A stretch of DNA of 64,000 nucleotides from Arcobacter sp. (GCA_024637195.1 JAGXFN010000006.1:248001-312000), one strand, 5' to 3'; counted from the first letter of the stretch, positions 1 to 9,399 are shown. The notes: generated by a model not told the origin, from the letters alone. Translations and numbers: made by a program.

Positions 1-2190
1 CATCTCGCTGTGACGGACGATATTTTGGGGGCTTCCGATAAGCTCATCGAGGCTGTAGCCGCTCATCTTGACAAATGCCTCGCTGGCATAAGTGATATTT
101 CCCCTCAGATCCGTGTTGGATGCGATGACGTTTTGGTCAAACTTTTTTAGCAGTTCGGTCAGTTCCTCATTTTCGCGCTGTGTCGATTTGACTTCGACCA
201 GGGTATTGATGTCGAGTATCGTGCCCAGCATGGACAGCGGTTTTCCTGTGTCATCAAAACGGACATAACCGGCTTCTCTGACCAGACGAAAACTTCCGTC
301 TTTTCGCTGTATCTGATGGTCATACTCGTAAGGTTTTTTCAGGACGATAGAGTCAGCGATCGCTTTTTCAAGCCCCGCTTGATACCGCGCAGGGATGTAG
401 GATTTGAAGACCTCATAGGTCGCGGGAAAGCTCTGCGGGATCTCGCCGAAGATACGGTAGACCTCGTCCGACCAGTTGAGCTCCCCTGTGTCCATATTCC
501 ACTCCCAGCTTCCCAGGTGGCCGATCTCCTGCGCTGTTTCAAGTGTTTTTCTCTTTTTCTCGTTGTCGAGCTGATGCTGTTTGTGTTCGGTGATGTCATG
601 ATAAGCTCCGAGAATACCGATGACCTCTCCGTTTTCATCTTTCAACGGCACCTTTGAGGTGGAGAGCCACATTTTACGCCCGCAGGCTTTTGTCTGCTCC
701 TCTTCATAATTGAGCTTAGGGTGTCCGCTTTGCATAACGGTTTGGTCATCATCGATATAGCTCTGTGCTTGCTCGACCCACGGCATCTCATGATCACTCT
801 TGCCGATGCAATCCGTCTCTCTGTTTTGGTCGATATCTTCGGCAAAGAGCCTGTTGCAGCCCAGATAGATGCCTCGGGTGTCTTTCCAGAAGATGCGAAC
901 GGGGATGTTGTCCATGATTGTGTGCAGAAGCTGCTGGGATCTGTACAGCTCCAGGCTGAGATCTTTTTCTGCTGTGATGTCACTGCAGATCCCGTCCATA
1001 CGCAAGGCTTTTGCATTTTTGTCGAAAAATGTCTTCGCGCGCATGCGTATCCACTTCCAGGAGCCGTCTTTGTGCTGCATGCGGTAATCACAGACATAGG
1101 TGTCGATATCTCCCCGGTGGTTCTCTTCCATCAGTTTTAAGAAAGCGGGCTTGTCCTCGGGATGGATCTTATTTATCCATTGTGAGTTGTGGCAGACGTA
1201 CTCATGGCTGCTGTAGCCCAGGATCTCATTAAAACGCACAGAAAAAGAGACACGGTCTTTTGCAATATCCCAGTTCCAGGTCGCTTCATTGGCCCCCTCG
1301 AGTGCCAGTATGTAGCGTTTTTTCTTTAGTTTTATCTTTATGTAGTTGTATACAAAGAACATTGCCATCAGAGTCATAATAAGAAGGATCAAGATAAGGT
1401 TCCGTCGATACTCAGAGGCCTCTTTTTTGTACCGGCCGTTCCAGCGGTCGATGATCTTTTGCTGCTCTATTATAGGAATCGCATGAATAGCTTTGTTTAA
1501 AATAGTATATAAGAGAGGCTCTTCTTTGTCGACAAAGAGGGTCACCTCCATCATAACAGATGTCTTTCCGACAATGGTCAGCTCGTCTAGTCGCATCTTC
1601 GAAATGAGATACTGTATCGAGGCGAGTGAACCGAGCATCGCATCATACTTCCCGCTGGAGACACCCAGAAGGCCTTCTTGCGCATTTTCTACCTCAATAA
1701 AATGCATCTTCGGATATGTTTCAAAAAGTTGCGCGGTGTAGCCGTAGTCTTTGATGATGGCTATTTTCTGTCCCTGCAGGGTGTTCAGATCTTCCACATA
1801 CGGGGCATGATGGTGCATGACGATGATGATGGGATTGATCATGTAAGGATCAATGGCTTTGAACTTCTTGCCTAAGTGCTTATCTGCAGCGTCACCGGAG
1901 ACGAGTGAGACCTTGCCTTCATCAGCGATCTTTAAGGAATCGCTCCAGCTTCGCGTGACCTGGGGCTTAAAGTGCAGGCCTGTCATCTCCTCGACCAGTT
2001 TCAGATGTTCGGCGACGATACCGATGTAGTTGCCTTTTTTATCAAAAGCTTCGTAAGGAAGCCAATTGGGATCGCCGGTGAAGAGCAGCTCATTGTTCTC
2101 TTTTATCCATGCGCGCTCCTGCTCGCTAAACGTAACAGAATCGCCAATGAGCGGTAAAAAAGCCAGGAAGAGCAGTAAAAATAGTCGCAT
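1..2190 (-). CDS. Sensor protein: periplasmic solute-binding domain, one TM, four or more PAS domains (3' end outside window)
   Basis: The reading frame opens with ATG at 2190, ten bases after the stop of the preceding regulator, and stays open to base 1, so the C-terminus and output domain are missing. Translation gives a signal peptide (MRLFLLLFLAFLPLIG), then a bacterial SBP_3-like ligand-binding domain (about residues 20-250; it contains GDPNWLPYEAF and YIGIVAEHLKL), and a single membrane segment at about residues 262-283. PAS domains follow at about 292-405, 415-535, 560-665 and from 683 to the edge. The last reads GYSLDELIGSPQNIVRH, typical of PAS modules in front of kinase, GGDEF or HD-GYP outputs. 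Family knowledge: BvgS-like sensors bind small molecules in the periplasm. It is the last visible gene of the signalling operon. The ligand and output type are unknown. Confidence 0.85.
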   Translation of the reverse strand, partial: MRLFLLLFLAFLPLIGDSVTFSEQERAWIKENNELLFTGDPNWLPYEAFDKKGNYIGIVAEHLKLVEEMTGLHFKPQVTRSWSDSLKIADEGKVSLVSGDAADKHLGKKFKAIDPYMINPIIIVMHHHAPYVEDLNTLQGQKIAIIKDYGYTAQLFETYPKMHFIEVENAQEGLLGVSSGKYDAMLGSLASIQYLISKMRLDELTIVGKTSVMMEVTLFVDKEEPLLYTILNKAIHAIPIIEQQKIIDRWNGRYKKEASEYRRNLILILLIMTLMAMFFVYNYIKIKLKKKRYILALEGANEATWNWDIAKDRVSFSVRFNEILGYSSHEYVCHNSQWINKIHPEDKPAFLKLMEENHRGDIDTYVCDYRMQHKDGSWKWIRMRAKTFFDKNAKALRMDGICSDITAEKDLSLELYRSQQLLHTIMDNIPVRIFWKDTRGIYLGCNRLFAEDIDQNRETDCIGKSDHEMPWVEQAQSYIDDDQTVMQSGHPKLNYEEEQTKACGRKMWLSTSKVPLKDENGEVIGILGAYHDITEHKQHQLDNEKKRKTLETAQEIGHLGSWEWNMDTGELNWSDEVYRIFGEIPQSFPATYEVFKSYIPARYQAGLEKAIADSIVLKKPYEYDHQIQRKDGSFRLVREAGYVRFDDTGKPLSMLGTILDINTLVEVKSTQRENEELTELLKKFDQNVIASNTDLRGNITYASEAFVKMSGYSLDELIGSPQNIVRHSEM

Positions 2191-2200
2191 AGGCAAACCT

Positions 2201-3490
2201 CTAAAAATCGAAAATGTCGTCCAGATCTTCTACGGCCGTATCGTCGCTGATAAAGACGGCCCGTATCATCTGTACATTGCTGCTGATTGAGCTGTTGAGA
2301 AAGTCTACCGAGGGAGCGCCGGTATAGAAGATCATCTCTTTCCACATCACGATATCATTGACAAAGGAGGTGACCATATGGGAGAGATCTTTGCTCATTG
2401 CCAAAAATGGCTCGCTGTACTCGTCAAGAAGCATGGAAAAGGCTCTTAAAGCTTCCGCAACCGCATACGCATCCTTGGAGATACTCAAGATGGCGGCAAG
2501 TCTCTTGATATAGGTGTTCATGGTGTCTATATCTTCGATCTCCAAAGAAGAGGAACCCATCATCGAGATCTCTGTCTGCAGCTTTGTCAGAATGTGTTCA
2601 AATTCCTCAAGTGTCTCTTCATCGAGAATGTCGTAGGTCTGAAGCGTCTCTTTTTGGATTTCTACCAGCTTTGTCTCCGGCTTTGGCCTTGCGGTTTGAG
2701 TTGCAAGAGCAGGTTCATGGTTGTTATACAGTCTTGGCAGAGCAAAAGAGATAAGATCGCCTTTGATCTCATAAGGAGTGTCGGAACAATGCTTTTCTGC
2801 CATCATGCTGATCGTCTCGACAGAAAGAAGTTTCATGTTGTCCATCGTAAAATAAAAGTTCTCCTCATCCTCTTCGAGATAGATATGGCACTTGAAGGAT
2901 TTTTGAATCTGGTAGGCTCCAAGACGGAAAAGAAAACGGACAAAATCGCTCAGATGTTCGATATGTTTTTGAAATTCCAGGCGCACAAGCATCGTCTCCC
3001 ACAGCTGGGCAAGCTCGTCATCACTGCTTAGAAAAAATTTCATCTGGTAGCTGTAGACATTGCGGGTAAAGGTGTTGACCGCTCTGCTTTGATAGCCGAT
3101 CGCATGCCGAGAAAAAATAAGTTTATTGTAGTTGTTAAGACGGCTTAGCATAATGGACGAACTAAAAGGTTTGAGCACATAGTCTTCCGCTCCGGCCTGA
3201 AGTATCTTCTCTTTGACTGTTTCGTCATTTTCGCTGGAGATAACGATGATCATCACCGAAGGGTGCGCTTTTTTTATGATCTTTGTCGCCTCCAAACCGT
3301 CCATAACCGGCATCATGATATCCATAAAGAGAAGGTCTATCTTCTCCTTGTCGCAAATCTCAACAGCTTCTTGACCATTTTTGGCCTGCAGTACCTCTGA
3401 AACAACCGCATATTTACGGCCGAACTGCACGATCAAACGTGCCAAAATCTCCCGGTTATCTTCACTATCATCGACAATTAGTATCTTCAC
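2201..3490 (-). CDS. Response regulator with an uncharacterised long C-terminal region
   Basis: An N-terminal receiver domain covers residues 1-120, with acidic pocket D7-D8, phospho-acceptor D57 (FMDIMMPVMDG), a conserved serine in VISSE and the lysine in VLKPF. About 300 residues follow that I do not recognise. They contain no HTH, GGDEF, EAL or kinase motif and look mostly helical, with an acidic tail (EDLDDIFDF). I chose GTG at 3490 because an AAGGA ribosome site overlaps the stop of the upstream kinase and lies eight bases away. An upstream in-frame GTG at 3508 would add six residues. It sits directly behind the membrane kinase, which suggests that kinase phosphorylates it. Output is unknown: perhaps protein-protein signalling, or an unusual phosphotransfer or binding module. 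Confidence 0.85.
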   Translation of the reverse strand: MKILIVDDSEDNREILARLIVQFGRKYAVVSEVLQAKNGQEAVEICDKEKIDLLFMDIMMPVMDGLEATKIIKKAHPSVMIIVISSENDETVKEKILQAGAEDYVLKPFSSSIMLSRLNNYNKLIFSRHAIGYQSRAVNTFTRNVYSYQMKFFLSSDDELAQLWETMLVRLEFQKHIEHLSDFVRFLFRLGAYQIQKSFKCHIYLEEDEENFYFTMDNMKLLSVETISMMAEKHCSDTPYEIKGDLISFALPRLYNNHEPALATQTARPKPETKLVEIQKETLQTYDILDEETLEEFEHILTKLQTEISMMGSSSLEIEDIDTMNTYIKRLAAILSISKDAYAVAEALRAFSMLLDEYSEPFLAMSKDLSHMVTSFVNDIVMWKEMIFYTGAPSVDFLNSSISSNVQMIRAVFISDDTAVEDLDDIFDF

Positions 3491-3494
3491 TGTT

Positions 3495-5006
3495 TTATTC
3501 CTTATCACTTTTAAATATCATGCTGAAGGCAGCACCCTGGTCTGTGTTCTCGACCCTCATCAGGCCATGCATGTTCTCTTCTACGATCATTTTTGACATA
3601 TAAAGACCGATTCCCGTTCCTTTGCCTTCTTCTTTTGTCGTATAGTAGGGCTCGAAGATACGATCGATGATCTCTTCGCTGATCCCACCGGCATTGTCTT
3701 CTACGCGGATAAACAGGGTTTCATCCCTGTTTTCGGCGCGGATGATTATTTTTTTGTCCACTATCTTTCTTTCGATCAGAGCATCTTTACTGTTGTTAAT
3801 CAGGTTGATGAGGACTTGTGAAAACTCATTTTTAAACCCGTACAGTAAAGAACCCGGCTGCTTTATCTCTACGGTCACGCTGATCTGGCTTTGCTTAAGT
3901 CCTGCCTCAAGCAGATTCATCACATTGGAAACAAGCTCTTTGATAAGAAAGTACTCTTTTTGTTTATTCGGCTTGAAAAAATCTCTAAAGTCATTGATGG
4001 TACGGGACATATTGTCGATGATAAGACTTGCATTCTGCACATTTTCTTTGAGATTCTCTTTGTCAAGCTTGCCGCGCTCATAAAAGATCTCAATCTTTTG
4101 AATGATCAGACCCAGAGCGTTTAGCGGCTGTCTCCACTGGTGGGCGATGTTTCCTATCATCTCGCCCATGGAGGCCAGACGGCTCTGCTGTATAAGGATC
4201 TTTGTCTGTTCGGCACGCTCATTGACGGCGTATTGCACTTTCTCTTCCATGGTGTGCTTGTAGGCACTGATCTCTAGGGCCATCGTGTTAAAGGTATGTA
4301 TGACCTGAGTGAGCTCATCATTTCCCTTGCTGTGCACGTGGACGCTAAAATCGCCTTGTATCAGTTTGCTCGTTGCTTTATGCAGTGCATTGAGCCGTCT
4401 CAGGACAAAATAATACAATAAAAAAGAGAAGACTAAAACCATGATCGTCACAATTGATATGTTCATGAGAGCATTTTTTATAATCGTTCGGCTTGTCTCT
4501 TCATACTCCGTACTGATGTCAAAGACCAGCTGTATTACGCCGGTGTTTTTTGAGAGGACTTTTCCCGTATGCGCCGGCAGATCCAGGGGAAAATAACCGA
4601 CGATATGTTTGGCTTCTTTAAGGTATTTCAAATCAGAAAATTGTTCTTGAGCGACTTTTAGTGCGACAGCGCGGTTAAATATCTCTTTTTTATCCTGCGG
4701 ATGCGAAGCGATATGTCGCGAAAATTCCAGCTCTAACTTATGGTTATAGATCCCCACCTGATCAAGGGTATCAGCCATGTACGGCGCAGTGAGACTTGCT
4801 ATTTTCCGGTTCAGGATCTGGCCGTTTCGCGTTTCGTCCGCAATATGGCTTGCCAGTCTGTTCCCAACGATCTTGGCCTGGGTGAAAGACTTTCCAAGCA
4901 TCTTCGAATACTCATCATGCATATAGAGGTAGGTCTGAAGTGAAACCAGAAAAAATCCTGTGATAAAGATAAGCAGAGGAAGAAGGTATTTGAGTGGAAT
5001 ACGCAC
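3495..5006 (-). CDS. Membrane histidine kinase (TM-periplasmic-TM-HAMP-HisKA-HATPase)
   Basis: The 503-residue protein has TM1 at residues 8-27, a periplasmic region to about 180, TM2 at 181-203, a HAMP linker (about 200-250), a short coiled coil, an H-box with H289 (NIAHQWRQPL), an N-box (LINLINNSKDAL) and G-boxes (DNAGGISEE, GKGTGIGLYMSK). The start is GTG at 5006, with AAGGT about eight bases upstream, five bases after the stop of the binding-protein gene. The periplasmic part matches no sensor fold I recognise. The adjoining lipoprotein SBP gene, with no permease, suggests the kinase may sense the loaded binding protein; that is inference. The likely cognate regulator follows immediately. 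Confidence 0.9.
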   Translation of the reverse strand: MRIPLKYLLPLLIFITGFFLVSLQTYLYMHDEYSKMLGKSFTQAKIVGNRLASHIADETRNGQILNRKIASLTAPYMADTLDQVGIYNHKLELEFSRHIASHPQDKKEIFNRAVALKVAQEQFSDLKYLKEAKHIVGYFPLDLPAHTGKVLSKNTGVIQLVFDISTEYEETSRTIIKNALMNISIVTIMVLVFSFLLYYFVLRRLNALHKATSKLIQGDFSVHVHSKGNDELTQVIHTFNTMALEISAYKHTMEEKVQYAVNERAEQTKILIQQSRLASMGEMIGNIAHQWRQPLNALGLIIQKIEIFYERGKLDKENLKENVQNASLIIDNMSRTINDFRDFFKPNKQKEYFLIKELVSNVMNLLEAGLKQSQISVTVEIKQPGSLLYGFKNEFSQVLINLINNSKDALIERKIVDKKIIIRAENRDETLFIRVEDNAGGISEEIIDRIFEPYYTTKEEGKGTGIGLYMSKMIVEENMHGLMRVENTDQGAAFSMIFKSDKE

Positions 5007-5011
5007 TTCTA

Positions 5012-5965
5012 CTACCTTATCCGCTTCACAATACGTGAATCCAAAAGAGGGATAATGTCTATCTCTTTTTGTAGACTCCCTTTGGCATACATCAAGGCGG
5101 AGAGCTTCTGCATAGGCTTTATCAGCGAGCCATTCTCTCCAAGCATCTGAAGGTTTTGCTCTTTTGAGGGGATGAGAAGGTCTTCGTAGCCGGCTTGAAA
5201 CTCTGCTAGTGTAGTCTCTTCATGACGCGCCATTTTCTTCATGGCAGGAGTGTAGTTTTTATCAACATAGTCCAAGGCCTTAAACCATCCCTGGGCCAGG
5301 ACGGTAAGTGCTTCAGCTTTATTTTGGATGGTTTCGTCGTTTGTCGCCAGTACGTCTACGATCTCATGCGGAAGCTGCGAACTGTCAAAGAGGACATGCG
5401 CCCCGGCGTTTAACAGAAGAGATTTTGAAGGCTCATAGGTCACAAGGGCGTCAATTTTGTTGCCGACAAAGGCGTCAAGGTGCTCATTGATCTGGTAATG
5501 ATGCACGTGCAGGTCGGAGATCTTTAGTCCATGAGTAAAATCAAGAGCACGGTGCAGCAAGTATTCGCTCAAGGCACTTCCTTCTACGCCGATGCGTTTT
5601 CCTTTAAGCCCGTCCAGTGTTTTGATCTCTTTTTTTGCAACGATGGCATCGGCACCCTGGGAGATGTCGAGAATAAGAAAAATACGCGGTTTTTCTCTGA
5701 CCTGGGCAAAATGAAAAAGCTCATCTGCCGTAAACGCTGCCACATCTATGATTCCGTCACGCAGTGCCCGGTAGGAGTCGGTTGGCGTTGAAAATCGTAC
5801 AATACGGATCTGAGCCTCATTGAATAAGCCAAGTTCTGAGGCGAGCGCGAGAGGTTCGTAGCCCGGCCAGGGAGAGATGCCTACCTTGAGACGCATATGT
5901 TCTTTGTCTTCGCAGGCAGTAAAGAGAAAAAGTATGCACAGCAGAAGTGCTCGAGTAAGCATCAT
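5012..5965 (-). CDS. Orphan SsuA/ThiY (NMT1)-like substrate-binding lipoprotein
   Basis: The lipoprotein signal ends in LFTAC, putting the lipidated cysteine at residue 18. The mature part starts LKVGISPWPGYEPLALA, characteristic of the SsuA/TauA/ThiY/NMT1 type II binding-protein fold. Later motifs fit the same fold (DVAAFTADELFHFA, KGKRIGVEGSALSEYLL, IDALVTYEPSKSLLL, LAQGWFKALDYV). Family members deliver sulfonates, nitrate, bicarbonate or pyrimidine precursors to ABC importers. Here no permease or ATPase gene is nearby; the gene lies between a REC gene (four-base ATGA overlap) and a membrane kinase (five-base gap). That context argues for a sensory rather than a transport role. The ligand cannot be deduced. 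Confidence 0.85.
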   Translation of the reverse strand: MMLTRALLLCILFLFTACEDKEHMRLKVGISPWPGYEPLALASELGLFNEAQIRIVRFSTPTDSYRALRDGIIDVAAFTADELFHFAQVREKPRIFLILDISQGADAIVAKKEIKTLDGLKGKRIGVEGSALSEYLLHRALDFTHGLKISDLHVHHYQINEHLDAFVGNKIDALVTYEPSKSLLLNAGAHVLFDSSQLPHEIVDVLATNDETIQNKAEALTVLAQGWFKALDYVDKNYTPAMKKMARHEETTLAEFQAGYEDLLIPSKEQNLQMLGENGSLIKPMQKLSALMYAKGSLQKEIDIIPLLDSRIVKRIR

Positions 5966-6339
5966 CTTTGCAGACTTTTAACAACACGCTCTATAGCGAT
6001 GTAGAGATCATTTAGGTCAATGGGCTTTTTGATATAGTAGAAGATATTGAGATTTTTGCTCTCTTTGAGATGCGATTCCTCATTAAAAGCAGTTGTCAGA
6101 ATGATCTTTGCCTGGCTGTCTATTTCCAGGATCTTCTTTGAGAGCAGAAGTCCGTCCATCTTGGGCATCTGAATATCTGATATGACTAACTCAGGACGGT
6201 GTTTTTGATAGAGTTCAATTCCCTCTTCGCCATTTGAGGCGACATAAAGCTTTTTGAAGTCAAGGGCTAAGATCTCAGTGAGCTCGTCGCGGATATACTT
6301 CTCATCCTCCACATACAAGATGCTTATCTCATGGTTCAT
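5962..6339 (-). CDS. Stand-alone receiver (CheY-like) protein
   Basis: The 125-residue protein is a single REC domain: ILYVEDEKYIRDEL carries the acidic pocket, D55 (ISDIQMPKMDG) is the phospho-acceptor, followed by TTAFNE and YIKKPI with the conserved lysine. The start is ATG at 6339, with GGAGA seven to eight bases upstream, one base after the stop of the REC-kinase gene. An in-frame upstream start would add a non-conserved 20-residue arginine/alanine stretch. With no output domain it may shuttle phosphate between the kinases of this operon. It is closely similar to the receivers at the N-termini of the two genes upstream, suggesting local duplication. Confidence 0.9.
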   Translation of the reverse strand: MNHEISILYVEDEKYIRDELTEILALDFKKLYVASNGEEGIELYQKHRPELVISDIQMPKMDGLLLSKKILEIDSQAKIILTTAFNEESHLKESKNLNIFYYIKKPIDLNDLYIAIERVVKSLQR

Positions 6340-6340
6340 G

Positions 6341-7516
6341 CTATCTCTCTCCAAGAGCAAAGCTAAGCGTAAAGCAGGCGCCCTGGCGGCTGTTGTCAAC
6401 GCTTACGCTGCCTTCAAACCTTTTTGTAACGATCTTTTCTACGAGATAAAGGCCGATGCCGTTACCGTGTTTTTTCGTTGTGTATTCGAGCTTGAAGAGG
6501 TCGTTGAGGATCGCTTCGTCTATCCCTCCGGCACTGTCTTCGATGACAAGAATACCCTTGTTCTTTTCGACGGAGATAGATACGATGATCTTTTGTTCAG
6601 CACTCTTTTTTTCGTCGAAGGCCTCTTTTGCATTGTTGACAAGGTTTAAGACGACCTGCTGAAACTCGTTTTCGATTCCCTGCAGAAAAAAGTCATGGTG
6701 CACATTTATCTGCAGCGAGATACCCAGGGCCTTGTAGGGGAGTAAAAGAAAAGAAGCGATTTCCTGCACAACTGCGGATACGGCAAATCTTTTTACGGCC
6801 GTATCACTCTTGTAAAAATGAAGAAAATTATCCATCGTCTCGTTTAGAAATTCGATACGGCTGAGCCCTTTTTTCGTGAAGTCATCGATATACTCTCTGC
6901 TCAAAGGCTGATAATCGTACTCCATTCTCATATCCTCTATAAGAAGGTGCAGATAGTGCAGGGGTTGTTTCCATTGGTGGGCAATGACCCGGACCATCTG
7001 TCCGATTTCAGCGGCCTTGTTCTGCTGAATAAGCAAAGACTCTTTCTCTTCGCGCAGGGCGACTTCTGCTTCTACGCGCTCTTCGAGATAGAGTTGATAG
7101 ACATCCAGCTCTCTTTGCTGCATCAGCCGTTTTTTGATCATTTCCAGACGCTCTTGAAGCTGGTCGATCATGACGGGTTTAAGAAGATAGTGCTCTACAC
7201 CCAGTGCTATCGCCTCCAAAAGATATTTGTTCTCATTGAAAGCAGTGGTCACAACAACAGGGATGTCTTTGTTGTCTTCTCTGATCTTTTGTATCATTTG
7301 CAGACCGGACATGATGGGCATCTGAATGTCGGTAATGATGATGTCGGGGAGTTTTTCATTGTATGCTCTCAGACCCTCTTCTCCATTAGCCGCCACAAAG
7401 ACTTCGTCTACAAAAAGAGAGAGAATATCGACGAACTCTTCTTGGATATCGGGCTGGTCTTCGACATATAAGACAGAAATATGCTGATTGACGACAGTTC
7501 TGTCAAAAGGTTTCAA
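6341..7516 (-). CDS. Soluble REC-histidine kinase (receiver fused in front of kinase)
   Basis: An N-terminal receiver (phospho-acceptor D63 in ITDIQMPIMSG; lysine in LLKPV) is followed by a coiled-coil linker (about 120-170), an H-box with H180 (VIAHQWKQPL), an N-box (VLNLVNNAKEAF) and an ATP lid (DSAGGIDE, GNGIGLYLVEK). No membrane segment is present, so it is cytoplasmic. No ATG is available at the start. I chose TTG at 7516, four bases behind an AGGTGAG site, which leaves a 14-base overlap with the HD-GYP gene. TTG at 7540 or GTG at 7525 are alternatives. The receiver-first order resembles hybrid relay kinases whose activity is gated by phosphorylation of their own receiver. Confidence 0.85.
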   Translation of the reverse strand: MKPFDRTVVNQHISVLYVEDQPDIQEEFVDILSLFVDEVFVAANGEEGLRAYNEKLPDIIITDIQMPIMSGLQMIQKIREDNKDIPVVVTTAFNENKYLLEAIALGVEHYLLKPVMIDQLQERLEMIKKRLMQQRELDVYQLYLEERVEAEVALREEKESLLIQQNKAAEIGQMVRVIAHQWKQPLHYLHLLIEDMRMEYDYQPLSREYIDDFTKKGLSRIEFLNETMDNFLHFYKSDTAVKRFAVSAVVQEIASFLLLPYKALGISLQINVHHDFFLQGIENEFQQVVLNLVNNAKEAFDEKKSAEQKIIVSISVEKNKGILVIEDSAGGIDEAILNDLFKLEYTTKKHGNGIGLYLVEKIVTKRFEGSVSVDNSRQGACFTLSFALGER

Positions 7517-9323
7517 GTATCTCACCTGCTTTGCTGTCAAAGGCCTCTTTTATCGCTAAAAACTCATTCAGATGAGTAAAGAAAAGATCGATTAGCGTCG
7601 GATCGAAATGTTTGCCGCGCCCCTCTTTGAACAGTTCCAGAATGCTATCCAGCGGCCAGGCCTCTTTATAAACCCTGTCATGTCCCAGGGCATCAAAGAC
7701 ATCGGCTATAGCGGTGATACGGCCGTGCAAATGGATCTCTTCGCCCTTTAACCCGCGCGGATAGCCTGAGCCGTCCCACTTCTCATGATGCTCGTAAGAG
7801 ATCGTCGCTGCGGTTTTGAGCAGCGGCTGCTGGGATGCTTTTAGCATGTCGTGGCCCAAGGCGGCATGGGTTTTCATGATCTCGAACTTTTCTTCGGTCA
7901 ATTTCCCCGGTTTGTTCAAAATATTATCCGGTATGCCGACCTTGCCGATATCGTGCATTGGAGAGGCCATCTTGATCTCTTCGGCTTCTTTGAGACTCAA
8001 GCCGCACTTCAATGCCAGAAGTTTGGAGTATTCGGCGACACGCTTGACATGGTCTCCGGTCTCTTTTGAACGGGTCTCGCCGATGGCGCCCATAGTTGAG
8101 ATGACCTCTCTTTGGGTGGCAATGATCTCACGGTTGAGATGGATCTGTTCGGTCATATCGGTATGAAAACAGAGTACCTCATGGACTCGTCCTTCTACAT
8201 TGAGTACAGGAATAAATGAGGTGTTGAGATAAAGGTCTTGATTGAGGACATTTATATGTTTGACAATGCCTTGCCAGGTCTGAGCAGACTTCACGGCTTT
8301 GCGTACTTCGGTGTCGAGCTTTTTGATATAGCCTTTGTCGACCAGGCTGAGATAAGAACTGTCCAGGACAGTTGACTCTTCCAGACCCAAAAGTTTTATA
8401 AAGGCATTACTTGCCATGGTGATATTGCCCTCTGTCGTCGTGCGGCAAAAAAGCGTGCTCTGCTTCAAGGCTTTTTCATACTCATAAATAAACTGTATCT
8501 TTTCATCGAGTGTCTTGGTATTGACGTGCAGATTCTTTTCAAGGTTTTGCTTGTCAAGCTCTTTTTGCGTTATATCTTTTCGGATGGAGATAAACTCTTC
8601 GATCTCATTGTGCGCGTTGAGCAGAGGAATGATCGTGGACTCGACAATATAAAATGAACCGTCTTTTGCGCGGTTTTTAATGACACCGTGCCACTCTTTC
8701 TTAGCCAGAATGGTCTCCCATATCTCTTGATAAAAACGTGCGCTGTTGTCGGGATGACGAACTATGTTGTGCGATTTTCCGAGAAGCTCCGGCTCTGAGT
8801 AGCCGCTTATTGCGCAAAAGCCTTCATTGACATAGGTGATGATTCCGTGCTTGTCTGTCTTGGAAACGATCTCGCTTTTGTCAACCGCTTCTTTATACTG
8901 GGTTAAAAGGTTTTCGCTTTGTTTAAGACGTCTTGCGTTGATGATACTTGCAGAGGCTTTTTCCAAGGTGGAGAAAAGTTCTTTGATGTTGATGGGTTTG
9001 ATGAGATAGTAGTGTATACCCAGGCGTATGGATTCTAGAAAATATTCACTGTCGTTAAACGCGGAGGAGATGATGATCGGCACACTTGCATCAAGCTGCA
9101 AAATAGTTTTGCTCATCTCTATACCGTCCATTTCGGGCATACGGATGTCGGTAAGAACAAGATCAGGCTTATGTGCTTTATAAAGATCGAGTCCCTCTTG
9201 GCCGTTTTTGGCGACATAAAGAGAGGCTGTCTCGCCTTCTAGGATATCAATGAGCTCGTCACGGATCATTTTCTCATCTTCGACATACAGCAAGGAGATC
9301 TCGGATAAAGATGTTTTTTTCAT
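7503..9323 (-). CDS. REC-PAS-PAS-HD-GYP cyclic-di-GMP phosphodiesterase
   Basis: The 606-residue protein has a receiver (residues 8-125, D59 in LTDIRMPEMDG), PAS 1 (about 145-265), PAS 2 (about 290-395) and a C-terminal HD-GYP domain (about 405-590). The last contains the HD pair in MHDIGKVGIPDNIL and the GYP signature in HEKWDGSGYPRG. HD-GYP domains hydrolyse c-di-GMP. The start is ATG at 9323, with AAAGGTG upstream; a longer frame to 9398 would add 25 non-conserved residues. It lies second in the operon, 76 bases behind the LuxR-type regulator, where an AT-rich stretch could hold an internal promoter. Confidence 0.93.
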   Translation of the reverse strand: MKKTSLSEISLLYVEDEKMIRDELIDILEGETASLYVAKNGQEGLDLYKAHKPDLVLTDIRMPEMDGIEMSKTILQLDASVPIIISSAFNDSEYFLESIRLGIHYYLIKPINIKELFSTLEKASASIINARRLKQSENLLTQYKEAVDKSEIVSKTDKHGIITYVNEGFCAISGYSEPELLGKSHNIVRHPDNSARFYQEIWETILAKKEWHGVIKNRAKDGSFYIVESTIIPLLNAHNEIEEFISIRKDITQKELDKQNLEKNLHVNTKTLDEKIQFIYEYEKALKQSTLFCRTTTEGNITMASNAFIKLLGLEESTVLDSSYLSLVDKGYIKKLDTEVRKAVKSAQTWQGIVKHINVLNQDLYLNTSFIPVLNVEGRVHEVLCFHTDMTEQIHLNREIIATQREVISTMGAIGETRSKETGDHVKRVAEYSKLLALKCGLSLKEAEEIKMASPMHDIGKVGIPDNILNKPGKLTEEKFEIMKTHAALGHDMLKASQQPLLKTAATISYEHHEKWDGSGYPRGLKGEEIHLHGRITAIADVFDALGHDRVYKEAWPLDSILELFKEGRGKHFDPTLIDLFFTHLNEFLAIKEAFDSKAGEILETF

Positions 9324-9399
9324 GCGTACACCTTTGGGTTTTAATGATTGTATTTTAAAGTAACTGAGAAGATAAAAAAAGTGGACAAAGGAGGACAAC

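Noticed and set aside
339-1097. Two open frames on the minus strand inside the partial sensor gene.
   Set aside because: They lie in a different frame from the clear PAS-domain frame and encode arginine/serine-rich low-quality sequence.
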